From Odoribacteraceae bacterium (GTDB lineage Bacteria; Bacteroidota; Bacteroidia; Bacteroidales; Marinifilaceae), in contig JAITJA010000147.1 in assembly GCA_031279175.1 (NCBI GenBank), forward strand, positions 1-14,428: a stretch of DNA of 14,428 bases, read 5' to 3'. The translations under genes were made by a program, and so were the position numbers. The notes below the pieces were generated by a model that saw only the letters and a program-made list of their open reading frames with translations, was not told where the DNA came from and did no database searches. Every line of letters begins with the position of its first letter. Within the stretch, counting starts at the first letter, position 1. Shown piece after piece: positions 1-6,602 of this stretch.

Positions 1-1
1 C

Positions 2-79
2 CCAGACATCAAGTGGGAAGAAAAAATCTACACGAGAAAAGAACGCGTCAACGGGAAAACCGTCACCATCGTCGGGTTA
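2..79 (+). CDS. 3' end of an unrecognised protein (partial)
   Basis: Frame 2 is open from the window edge and ends at TAG 77-79, giving 25 visible residues that finish in ...VNGKTVTIVGL. The stretch is charged and then beta-like (VNGKTVTIV), as at the edge of a C-terminal beta domain. Three points support it as coding: the plausible amino-acid composition, the strong hairpin terminator 28 nt after the stop, and the lack of any better frame. I do not recognise the family, and too little is visible to assign a function. Confidence 0.55.
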
Positions 80-106
80 TAGCGCGGGATATCGCGTGAA
101 AGAAAC

Positions 107-147
107 AGCCGCGAGGGAATAGCGATATCCCCTCGCGGCTCGTTTTA
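107..147 (+). terminator. Rho-independent terminator of the upstream gene
   Basis: AGCCGCGAGGG (107-117) pairs perfectly over 11 bp with CCCTCGCGGCT (130-140) across a 12-nt loop, followed by CGTTTTATAT. It lies 28 nt after the stop of the partial gene, where a terminator is expected. Confidence 0.8.
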
Positions 148-238
148 TATTCCTGGAGAGAGCCGCGACGAGGAGTGTTCCCCCGGTGAGCAGCCGTTCC
201 GGTAGACCCGGTAATGATATTGTCATACTAAATTTTGG

Positions 239-276
239 CCGGGGGCGCTATCATGACTGTGACGCCCCGGTTTTTT
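239..276 (+). terminator. Second terminator-like hairpin, no obvious gene in front
   Basis: CCGGGGGCG (239-247) pairs with CGCCCCGG (263-270) with one bulged G, followed by six T (271-276). It has the full form of an intrinsic terminator. However, the nearest upstream stop is at 79 and that gene already has a terminator at 107-147. It could end a small RNA transcribed from about 150-240, attenuate the GH2 transcript, or be a relic. No ORF of meaningful length lies between the two hairpins. Confidence 0.6.
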
Positions 277-310
277 CCCCTCGCGCCTTGTCTTTTCTGT
301 TTATCGCGTG

Positions 311-339
311 TTGACGCTACAGGAATAAGAATATCTTCG
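311..339 (+). promoter_or_regulatory. Weak candidate -33/-7 promoter for the GH2 operon
   Basis: TTG (311-313) is followed after 18 nt by TATCTTCG (332-339), one base from the Bacteroidetes -7 consensus TAnnTTTG. It lies 35 nt before the ATG at 375 and downstream of the 239-276 hairpin. The imperfect match and slightly short spacer make this tentative. Confidence 0.35.
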
Positions 340-374
340 CGCACGATGACGTTCACCAACTAAAATATACCGGC

Positions 375-2834
375 ATGATAATGACTCGAATCCTGATACT
401 GGTACTGGCGTGCTGCCTGTCGGCGCGGTCAATGGCACGCGACGACCGGCCCGTACGCGAGACGCGGCTGCTCAAGGAGTGGAAATTCTATTGCGGGGAC
501 CCCGACGGGGCAGCAGATCCAGCACGCGACGATAGCGACTGGCAACGCGTGACAGTGCCTCACGACTGGGCCATCACGGGGCCATTCAGCCCGGACGAGG
601 ATCTGCAACGCGTCGCCGTCGCGCAGAACATGGAAAGCGCGCCAACAACCAAGACGGGGCGTACCGGCGGCCTTCCCTATACCGGGACAGGATGGTATCG
701 CACGCGCTTTGACGTGACTCCAGGTGACCACGTTACACTCCTCTTCGACGGCGCCATGAGCGAGGCGCGCGTGCACGTCAACGGCCGCGAGGTTTGCTAC
801 TGGCCTAACGGGTATAACGCGTTCCACGTGGACGTTACCCGGCTGCTCAATGCCAACGGGAAAGATAATCTCGTCGCCGTGCGCCTCGAGAACAGGCCGC
901 GCTCTTCACGCTGGTATCCGGGCGCGGGGCTCTATCGCGAGGTGCGTCTGGTCATTACCGGCAAGGCGCGCGTCCCGGTATGGGGCACGCGCGTTACCAC
1001 GCCGCTCGTTAGCGATTCTCTCGCGACGCTGCTCGTCGAAACCGCCATCGAGGGCCGCGCTACCCGCGTTATTACCAGTATTCATGACCGCGACGGGCAT
1101 TTGCTGGCTATCGATACCCTCGCGCGCGACAATACAGCACCCGCCCTACAATCTTTCGCGATCAAGACGCCAGGCCTCTGGTCGCCAGAGAGCCCGCGCC
1201 TCCACGAGGCCCGCTCTCGCCTGTACGCGGGCGACACGCTCGTCGACGAGCATGTCACGCGCTTCGGTATACGGGAGGTGAAGATCGATAGCAGCGGTTT
1301 TTTCCTGAACGGGCGACAGCGCAAGTTTCGCGGCGTATGTAATCACCACGATCTCGGCCCGCTCGGCGCTGCCGTCAATCGTGCCGCTATCCGTCACCGC
1401 CTCGCGCTCCTCAAGGAGATGGGCTGCGACGCTATCCGCACGGCACATAACATGCCGTCAGAAGCGCTCGTCGATCTCTGTGACGAGATGGGGTTCATGA
1501 TGATTGTCGAGGCGTTCGACGAGTGGGACGTCGCCAAGTGCGAGAACGGCTACCACCGTTTCTTCCGCGAGTGGGCCGAACGCGATCTTGTCAACATGAT
1601 TCGTCATTTCCGCGATCATCCCAGCGTTGTCCTCTGGAGCATCGGTAACGAGGTGCCCACGCAGGCGCGGCCGGGAGGCGGGGAGGTGGCGCGGTATCTC
1701 CGCGATATCTGTCATAGGGAAGATCCCACGCGGCTGGTCACCTGCGGCATTGACCAGGTAGACCGCGCGCTTGCTAACGGGTTTGCCAGCGCCCTTGACC
1801 TCGTCGGCTTTAATTACCGGACACATCGCTACGTCGACACGCGGGAACGACTCCCGGGGAAGGTGCTCCTGGGCAGCGAGACCGCCTCCACGGTTAGCTC
1901 GCGCGGCGTCTACAAGTTCCCCGTCGCGAAACGTGCCAACGCGACTTACCCCGACCACCAGTCGTCGTCCTACGACGTGGAGTATTGCCACTGGTCGAAC
2001 CTCCCGGACGAGGATTTTGCCCTTGCCGATGACTACTCCTGGACGCTCGGGCAGTTTGTCTGGACCGGCTTTGACTATCTCGGCGAACCTACTCCTTATG
2101 ATGTCAACGCGTGGCCCAATCATAGTTCCCTCTTCGGTATTATCGACCTGGCATCGCTCCCCAAGGACCGGTACTGGCTCTATCGTGCCCGCTGGAACGA
2201 GGCATCGTCAACGCTTCACGTGCTGCCACACTGGACGTGGCCCGGACGGGAGGGGCTCGTGACGCCTGTCTTCGTTTACTCGAGTTACCCGAGCGTCGAG
2301 CTGTTTGTCAACGGGAAGAGCCAGGGGACGCGCCGGCCAGATAGTTCCTCGATAGACGACCGCTACCGCGCCCGGTGGATGGAGGTCGCGTACGAACCGG
2401 GAGAATTGCGCGTGGTGGCCCGCGACGCCGACGGGAACGTTCGCGAGGAACGCGTCACGCGGACAGCCGGCGCGCCGCGACGTGTCGAGCTGATCCCCGC
2501 ACGGGAAGTGATCGCCGGTGACGGGGAGGATTTGCTTCACGTGACCGTCCGCGTGGTGGACAAGGAGGGGAATCTTTGCCCGCTCGATAATCGCCTGGCG
2601 TCGTTCCGCGTTACGGGTGGCGGACGTTTCCGTGCCTCCGCGAACGGTGACCCCACGTGCCTTGACCCCTTCCACGAGCCGTACATGCACTTCTTTAACG
2701 GCCAACTGACCTTAATTATACAGTCTACCGGTCTCCACCGCGATACCCGCGTCACGGTCTCCGCGGATGGCCTCGCGAGCGGCCGCCTCGTCATCCCGCG
2801 TTTTTCCTTACCTTTGAACCCACAAACCAATTGA
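375..2834 (+). CDS. Secreted GH2-family glycoside hydrolase (beta-galactosidase/beta-glucuronidase type)
   Basis: This is an 819-residue exo-acting retaining glycosidase, presumably exported. The N-terminus has a hydrophobic stretch (ILILVLACC) that could be a lipoprotein signal or a type I signal ending near SMA. The sugar-binding domain (about 30-195) holds the typical VPHDW and GWYRTRF segments. An immunoglobulin-like domain follows to about 300, then the TIM barrel (about 305-610). In the barrel, RTAHN (355-359), the acid/base Glu426 in WSIGNEV and the likely nucleophile Glu502 in GSETAS are visible. From about 615 (HVLPHW, VELFVNGKS, YEPGELRVVARD) the tail matches the DUF4982-type and C-terminal beta domains of Bacteroidetes GH2 enzymes. 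Substrate cannot be read from sequence; beta-galactoside is the usual guess. ATG 381 is an alternative start six bases in. It is translationally coupled to the next gene (TGACAATG). Confidence 0.93.
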   Translation: MIMTRILILVLACCLSARSMARDDRPVRETRLLKEWKFYCGDPDGAADPARDDSDWQRVTVPHDWAITGPFSPDEDLQRVAVAQNMESAPTTKTGRTGGLPYTGTGWYRTRFDVTPGDHVTLLFDGAMSEARVHVNGREVCYWPNGYNAFHVDVTRLLNANGKDNLVAVRLENRPRSSRWYPGAGLYREVRLVITGKARVPVWGTRVTTPLVSDSLATLLVETAIEGRATRVITSIHDRDGHLLAIDTLARDNTAPALQSFAIKTPGLWSPESPRLHEARSRLYAGDTLVDEHVTRFGIREVKIDSSGFFLNGRQRKFRGVCNHHDLGPLGAAVNRAAIRHRLALLKEMGCDAIRTAHNMPSEALVDLCDEMGFMMIVEAFDEWDVAKCENGYHRFFREWAERDLVNMIRHFRDHPSVVLWSIGNEVPTQARPGGGEVARYLRDICHREDPTRLVTCGIDQVDRALANGFASALDLVGFNYRTHRYVDTRERLPGKVLLGSETASTVSSRGVYKFPVAKRANATYPDHQSSSYDVEYCHWSNLPDEDFALADDYSWTLGQFVWTGFDYLGEPTPYDVNAWPNHSSLFGIIDLASLPKDRYWLYRARWNEASSTLHVLPHWTWPGREGLVTPVFVYSSYPSVELFVNGKSQGTRRPDSSSIDDRYRARWMEVAYEPGELRVVARDADGNVREERVTRTAGAPRRVELIPAREVIAGDGEDLLHVTVRVVDKEGNLCPLDNRLASFRVTGGGRFRASANGDPTCLDPFHEPYMHFFNGQLTLIIQSTGLHRDTRVTVSADGLASGRLVIPRFSLPLNPQTN

Positions 2835-2836
2835 CA

Positions 2837-3130
2837 ATGGAATACACGGATGAAGAGATCGCGTTCGCCTTCCGGCTGCTGAACGAGCGCGAACAACTGG
2901 ATGACCGGGAGGTGGAGGAGTGGATAAAAAGCCCCGTCCACCGGCGACTAATGAACGAGATGGAGGGCGTCCGGCAAGAGTGGGAACACGAGACGGCAGA
3001 CGGGGAGGAAGCGCGAGAAGCAAGAGAGAAAGAAGAACAAGCAGGACGACGGGCAACGCTGCGGCGAGTGACTATCCTGGTAATCGTGATGATCGTGCTG
3101 CTGGCGGTGTATCGCGCGGCCCGCGGCTAA
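2837..3130 (+). CDS. Small single-pass membrane protein resembling the N-terminal head of a FecR anti-sigma factor
   Basis: This 97-residue protein starts two bases after the GH2 stop, so coupled translation is likely. Residues 1-45 (EEIAFAFRLLNEREQLDDREVEEWI...SPVHRRLM, split here for length) resemble the start of FecR-type anti-sigma factors, where a short helical bundle holds the sigma factor. A charged helix rich in Glu, Arg and Ala follows (46-75), then one membrane helix (TILVIVMIVLLAVY, 79-92) and a short basic tail. Normal FecR proteins continue with a periplasmic domain of 200 residues or more; here a stop follows the helix at once. No ECF sigma gene is in the window. It could be a truncated anti-sigma factor, a natural short form, or an unrelated helical membrane protein. 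The sequence similarity was judged by eye only. Confidence 0.75.
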   Translation: MEYTDEEIAFAFRLLNEREQLDDREVEEWIKSPVHRRLMNEMEGVRQEWEHETADGEEAREAREKEEQAGRRATLRRVTILVIVMIVLLAVYRAARG

Positions 3131-3152
3131 TAAACTTAATACTTTTAATAAC

Positions 3153-4598
3153 ATGAAGAGATGGATGACGCTGCTCTTGTGCGCGACGATCGCGACGGCA
3201 GCAGGAAACACGCGAAAAGACGAGTACGTCGTGATGGCGTCGCAGGCAGTAGCCTCCGACGCGAGTTGGAACAAGGTGGCCCTCGCGCTGCGCGATAAGC
3301 ACGGGGCCGCGCTCCTGCTCTACGACCGGGAACCGGGGGAGTTGTCCGCCGCGCTGAAGCAATTGCGCCCCCGGTACGTGGCCATCGTCGAGAAGCCCGA
3401 ACGCCTCGACAGGAACTTTATTATCAAGATGCACGAGGTGAGTCGCACCGTGGACGATGACATCTTCGCCGACTTCCTGTGGGGCGTTATCACGGGGTAC
3501 GACGCGGAGACGGCAATGAAGATGGTGGAAAATAGCGCGCAACCACTGGTGGTAAAGGACGCGGTAGCCACGATCATGGAGCTGCACGAGGCAAAATGGT
3601 TCGACCGCTACGCGTGGGTCGATGACCATACCGCCGGCCTGTGGGGAGAGAAACGAGGACGCGGAGAGGCAGTTACAACGGGACGGGTGGCCAGAGAACA
3701 GGTGCTGCGGAAGTTCACGGAACTGTACGCGGCGTACGATCCCGACCTGGTGGTGACGGCAGCGCACGCGACGGAGAATAACCTCGAGATGCCTTTCTCG
3801 CTGGGCAATATCAAGGCGCGCGAAGGCTGCCTGTACGCCGAGGATCGCTTCACGAGAGAGACATGGGACGTGCCGGGAAGCGGGAAGCGGAAGATCTATT
3901 TCGCGGTGGGCAATTGCCTGATCGGGAACGTGAACGGGACGAACAAGAGCATGGCCGTCGCGTGGATGAAGGGAGGGAACGCGACCGCGATGATCGGGTA
4001 CGTGGTGCCCACGTGGCACGGACGCAACGGGTGGGGCGGGCTAAAGTACTGGCTCGCGACACCAGGACGCTACTCGCTGGCCGAGGCGATATACCTGAAC
4101 CAACAGGATTTCTTGTTCCAGGGGAGCGAGTGGCACCCGATCTTTGCCCGCGAAAGCTACCCGCACGACCGCGGTACTATGGGCGGGAAGGACGCGCTAA
4201 CGAACGCGCTGGGAAAGACGCCAACAAATGATCAACTGGGCTTCTGGCACGATCGCGACGTGCTGGCTTATTACGGCGACCCTCTCTGGGACGCGCGCTT
4301 GCAGGAGGTGGCAGGGGAGAATGACTTCACCGTGACAACGCGCCGGGATGGTAAGCGCGTCACCGTGACGGTGAAAACCGGCGACAAGTTTAACATGAAG
4401 CAACTGGCCGGTGGCGGCTTCAAGGAGGAGCACGTGTTGGATATTCCCTTCAGCTACTTCTTCCCGGAACGCCTGGAGAACCCGCGGCCAGCCAACGGGC
4501 AACGGTGGAAGATGGTCGCGGACGAGAACTTCCTGCTGGTGTATAATCCCGCCTTCGAGCCTTCGCGGGAGTACGCGATCGTGCTGGAAGTGGACTGA
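3153..4598 (+). CDS. Secreted gingipain-like (peptidase C25, clan CD) cysteine protease homologue
   Basis: This 481-residue protein has a signal peptide (MKRWMTLLLCATIATAAG). An alpha/beta region follows with alternating hydrophobic strands (EYVVMAS, AALLLYD, YVAIVEK). The two clan CD landmarks are present: a hydrophobic strand ending in His205 (DLVVTAAHAT) and another ending in Cys255 (KIYFAVGNCLIG). These are followed by SMAVAWMKGGNATAMIGYV, the usual C25 segment after the nucleophile, and by YYGDPLWDARL (373-383), matching the YGDP-x-L motif that typically closes C25 domains. A beta-rich tail (about 391-481) ends in EYAIVLEVD and shows no obvious type IX sorting domain. It lies 22 nt after the membrane protein and is probably in one transcript with GH2. 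The His context (TAAHAT) differs from the gingipain GHG, so activity and specificity are uncertain. Confidence 0.75.
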   Translation: MKRWMTLLLCATIATAAGNTRKDEYVVMASQAVASDASWNKVALALRDKHGAALLLYDREPGELSAALKQLRPRYVAIVEKPERLDRNFIIKMHEVSRTVDDDIFADFLWGVITGYDAETAMKMVENSAQPLVVKDAVATIMELHEAKWFDRYAWVDDHTAGLWGEKRGRGEAVTTGRVAREQVLRKFTELYAAYDPDLVVTAAHATENNLEMPFSLGNIKAREGCLYAEDRFTRETWDVPGSGKRKIYFAVGNCLIGNVNGTNKSMAVAWMKGGNATAMIGYVVPTWHGRNGWGGLKYWLATPGRYSLAEAIYLNQQDFLFQGSEWHPIFARESYPHDRGTMGGKDALTNALGKTPTNDQLGFWHDRDVLAYYGDPLWDARLQEVAGENDFTVTTRRDGKRVTVTVKTGDKFNMKQLAGGGFKEEHVLDIPFSYFFPERLENPRPANGQRWKMVADENFLLVYNPAFEPSREYAIVLEVD

Positions 4599-4601
4599 CA
4601 C

Positions 4602-4689
4602 GAGGAGTCGCTCCTCCCCACCCGTGAAGGAGCGACAATTAAAACCTGTTAAATGGACGTTAAAACAAAAGGGATAGTCACCCTTTTGT
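4602..4689 (+). terminator. Two hairpins after the protease gene (candidate terminator)
   Basis: GAGGAG/CTCCTC with a 3-nt loop (4602-4616) is followed by ACAAAAGGG/CCCTTTTGT with a 7-nt loop (4665-4689). The second stem contains a run of T within its 3' arm but has no clear T-tract after it. Together they could end the GH2-to-protease transcript or shape the leader of the next gene. Confidence 0.4.
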
Positions 4690-4738
4690 GGTACGTGCGT
4701 GTTATATAAGCGTACATTAACCCTATAATTTAAAGAAC

Positions 4739-5584
4739 ATGATACGTGCAATAATGACAGGCATCCTCCTGCTGGCGATCACGGGAATGCAGGTGAACGG
4801 TGAACAAATTAATAACGCGAATAACGAGAATAAACTGGAGACGCTGGTAAAGAAGTTCGAGGCTAACCCGGCGGATGTCTCCGCGACCGTACAGCTCTTG
4901 CAGGAGTTGAAGCTGCAAGGCAAATCTAATGAACCTTATCTGAAACGTTACTTCCAAACACAACAGGAAACCGATTACGTGAAAGAGTATAACTGGTCGA
5001 TCATTCGCGATTACGTCGAGGACGTGAACGCGCCGCAGTTCAAGTACGTGCTGGATAATCAGGCCAAGTTCGTGCAGAATTTCTCGCGGGATGACGTCTT
5101 CCAGAAGCTCGATAATACTTTCGTGCAACACCTGGAAAAGTTCTACGAGAAGGACCGGGCGCGCTACGAGCAGTACCTCGGCTACCTGAAGTCTTCCGGC
5201 TACGAGCACTACGACGTGGTGCAGGATTATTTCTATATCAAACAACTGCGGGCGGAACGGAAACCCGAGGATTATTTCTACAAGGCGCGCAAGCTGTTCC
5301 GCTATTTCCCGGAAAACCGGCAGATGATCAAGGAGATTACCGATGGTGCGCTGGAGATCATGAATGATGTCTCCCGCCTGAAGGTGATCCAGCTATGGGC
5401 GGGAAAGACGGTGGAGGTGCCCAGGGATTTCGAGGCCGTGTACAATTACGCGCTGATCTCCGAGAAATGCGGCTTTAATGACGTGGCAAAGAAGTACGCC
5501 CGCGTTGCTAACACGCTCGCCATGCAATCCAGGAATCAAACATGGCAGGAGAAAGCCCAGGAATTACTCACGCTCGTCCGCTAA
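4739..5584 (+). CDS. Secreted alpha-helical protein of unknown function
   Basis: This 281-residue protein has an N-terminal signal peptide (MIRAIMTGILLLAITGMQVNG), so it is probably periplasmic or exported. ATG 4754 is a possible alternative start. The mature protein is almost wholly helical, rich in Lys, Glu, Gln, Tyr and Phe, with helix pairs such as LETLVKKFEANPADVSATV and YFYKARKLFRYFPENRQMI that suggest TPR-like or Sel1-like helical repeats. I see no catalytic motif and do not recognise the family. The pattern recalls the helical tails of thioredoxin-like proteins of Bacteroidetes, but no CxxC is present. It follows the protease on the same strand with a 140-nt gap, so it may have its own promoter. 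Confidence 0.8.
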   Translation: MIRAIMTGILLLAITGMQVNGEQINNANNENKLETLVKKFEANPADVSATVQLLQELKLQGKSNEPYLKRYFQTQQETDYVKEYNWSIIRDYVEDVNAPQFKYVLDNQAKFVQNFSRDDVFQKLDNTFVQHLEKFYEKDRARYEQYLGYLKSSGYEHYDVVQDYFYIKQLRAERKPEDYFYKARKLFRYFPENRQMIKEITDGALEIMNDVSRLKVIQLWAGKTVEVPRDFEAVYNYALISEKCGFNDVAKKYARVANTLAMQSRNQTWQEKAQELLTLVR

Positions 5585-5586
5585 TC

Positions 5587-5640
5587 CCCGCATGGGGAAT
5601 CCTTCGCATACACGAGGTATCACCGCAAAGTATCCGCGGT
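5587..5640 (+). terminator. Weak hairpins after the helical-protein gene
   Basis: CCCC-GCAT-GGGG (about 5586-5597) comes directly after the stop, and ACCGC (5622-5626) pairs with GCGGT (5636-5640), followed by TATCTCTTAA. Neither has a strong T-tract, so termination here is only a guess. Confidence 0.3.
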
Positions 5641-5720
5641 TATCTCTTAACGGAATAATATCAACCACTAATCATGTCCTGAAATAGCTTTACAAAACCT
5701 AAACAGTAAAAAGTAGGGTT

Positions 5721-5891
5721 ATGGTAAGACGAGAAAGTAAATTTTACACTGAAGAAGTTTGAGAGCGCGTGTTGACCGCGTATTACAACAATAACGAATC
5801 CGTGACAGCGGTAGCCAGTCGGTTTGATGTAAACAGGGGAACAGTCAACAGCATCAGAAAAAAACCTGGCGACAAACAGTCTACGAGATAA
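5721..5891 (+). pseudogene. Transposase N-terminal fragment with in-frame stop (IS3 OrfA-like helix-turn-helix)
   Basis: From ATG 5721 the frame reads MVRRESKFYTEEV, then TGA at 5760-5762, then ERVLTAYYNNNESVTAVASR followed by FDVNRGTVNSIRKK and a stop at 5889-5891. The pattern K-F-Y-T-E-E-V...V..YY....SV..VA..F.V..GTV..I is that of the N-terminal helix-turn-helix of IS transposases, which binds the element's ends. It lies 27 bases inside the left terminal repeat, as expected for an IS first ORF. The stop codon and the loss of everything after the helix-turn-helix make it a pseudogene. Confidence 0.65.
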
Positions 5892-5918
5892 GACAGGAGA
5901 AATCGTCTTGCAGGATAG

Positions 5919-6283
5919 ATGCTCTCCTCGTTGTGGGGGGCGGCGACATTCGCGCTCGCGGCGGCTTTTGCCATCCACCGTCTCTCCGCCTCCGGTCGTC
6001 TCAAGGATTCCCTCATAGGCCTCTTCTGGTCGGCGGGCATGGCATTGGGCGTGCTTTTCATCGATCTCTCGCCGGGATATGCCCCCAATCTCCTCTCGTT
6101 TCTCTTCGGAAATATACTTACCGTCACCACGCGGCAAGTCTGGTTGTCACTGGGATTGTGCACCGCCGCGCTCTCTTTTTCCTGCTCCTTTACCATCCTC
6201 TTTTCTACGTTGCCTTCGATCGCGAGTACAGTCGTTCGCCCCGGCCTCGCTCCATTTCCCTGGCGCAAAACGGGGAGGCATGA
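5919..6283 (+). pseudogene. Internal fragment of a zinc/manganese ABC transporter permease (ZnuB/MntB-like), frameshifted
   Basis: The frame starting at 5919 gives GRLKDSLIGLFWSAGMALGV and, after FID, LSPGYAPNLLSFLFGNILTV, the membrane core of the ABC-3 family of Zn/Mn permeases. The similarity then moves to another frame: the frame of 5933 reads LLLYHPLFYVAFDREYSR, matching the FDEEFAR segment that follows in these permeases. A frameshift therefore lies near 6165-6180. The family normally has about 260-290 residues; both the first 130 or so and the last 80 or so are missing. TAG at 5916-5918 stops the frame immediately upstream. It cannot make a working permease. The intact ATP-binding and solute-binding partners are absent. 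Confidence 0.7.
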
Positions 6284-6289
6284 AACAAA

Positions 6290-6602
6290 TTGTAAACACG
6301 ATGTAACTGTTTTACAAACGTTATCATGTGGGAAATATATTTACATTTGCCGTACCCTGTAAAGCCATGACAGGACGAAAATGTCAAGACTATTCAGGAC
6401 AAAGTAAGAAAATCTGTAAGGTTTTTCAGGACAGGTCAACGAATCTTGCGTGGTATAGTCTAGATATTTTCGTACCGTGGGAAGCCTTCGCGAAATCGCG
6501 GAGTAATGTTGCGAAGGCGAGGGAAAGTCTCCCGTGCCCGGGACGCGGGTTGTGAAAGCTGAAAAAATCCCGTACGTTTGTCCGGATTAAAAACACTACA
6601 CC
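6290..6602 (+). other. Gene-free leader region before the PLP enzyme gene
   Basis: I see no coding frame here. The region contains an imperfect inverted repeat TTGTAAA (6290-6296)/TTTACAA (6311-6317), an isolated TACATTTG box (6342-6349) that resembles a -7 element but has no gene to serve, the right ends of the IS remnant, and a perfect 8-bp inverted repeat GCCTTCGC (6484-6491)/GCGAAGGC (6511-6518) upstream of the promoter at 6550-6580. Confidence 0.5.
6550..6580 (+). promoter_or_regulatory. Bacteroidetes-type promoter of the PLP enzyme gene
   Basis: TTG (6550-6552), a 20-nt spacer and a perfect TAnnTTTG box (TACGTTTG, 6573-6580) lie 22 nt before the ATG. The resulting 5' leader would be only about 15 nt, which leaves no room for a SAM or other riboswitch. 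Confidence 0.7.

Larger units (their letters stand above)
5675..6433. mobile_element. Decayed IS-like element with terminal inverted repeats and internal pseudogenes
   Basis: The left end TGTCCTGAAATAGCTTTACA (5675-5694) is matched in inverted form by two right-hand copies. One ends at 6401 (CTATTCAGGACA, 6390-6401) and one at 6433 (TGTAAGGTTTTTCAGGACA, 6415-6433). The first nine or ten bases are identical in all three, and TAG/CTT/ACA blocks are shared further in. The ends carry the TG...CA termini common in IS3-type elements. Inside lie the broken start of a transposase and a frameshifted metal-permease fragment. No target-site duplication is evident next to either right end, and no intact transposase remains, so this is a fossil. 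Confidence 0.6.

Noticed and set aside
1458..2123. Long minus-strand ORF opposite the GH2 gene
   Set aside because: It lies wholly inside the conserved GH2 barrel, lacks its own promoter or recognisable domain, and is a GC-rich shadow frame.
3072..4019. 315-residue minus-strand ORF opposite the protease
   Set aside because: Low-complexity His/Arg/Pro-rich translation antisense to a gene with clear family motifs; a shadow frame.
6342..6349. TACATTTG as a promoter
   Set aside because: A perfect -7 box, but no -33 element at the right distance and no gene starts within 250 nt before the better promoter at 6550-6580.
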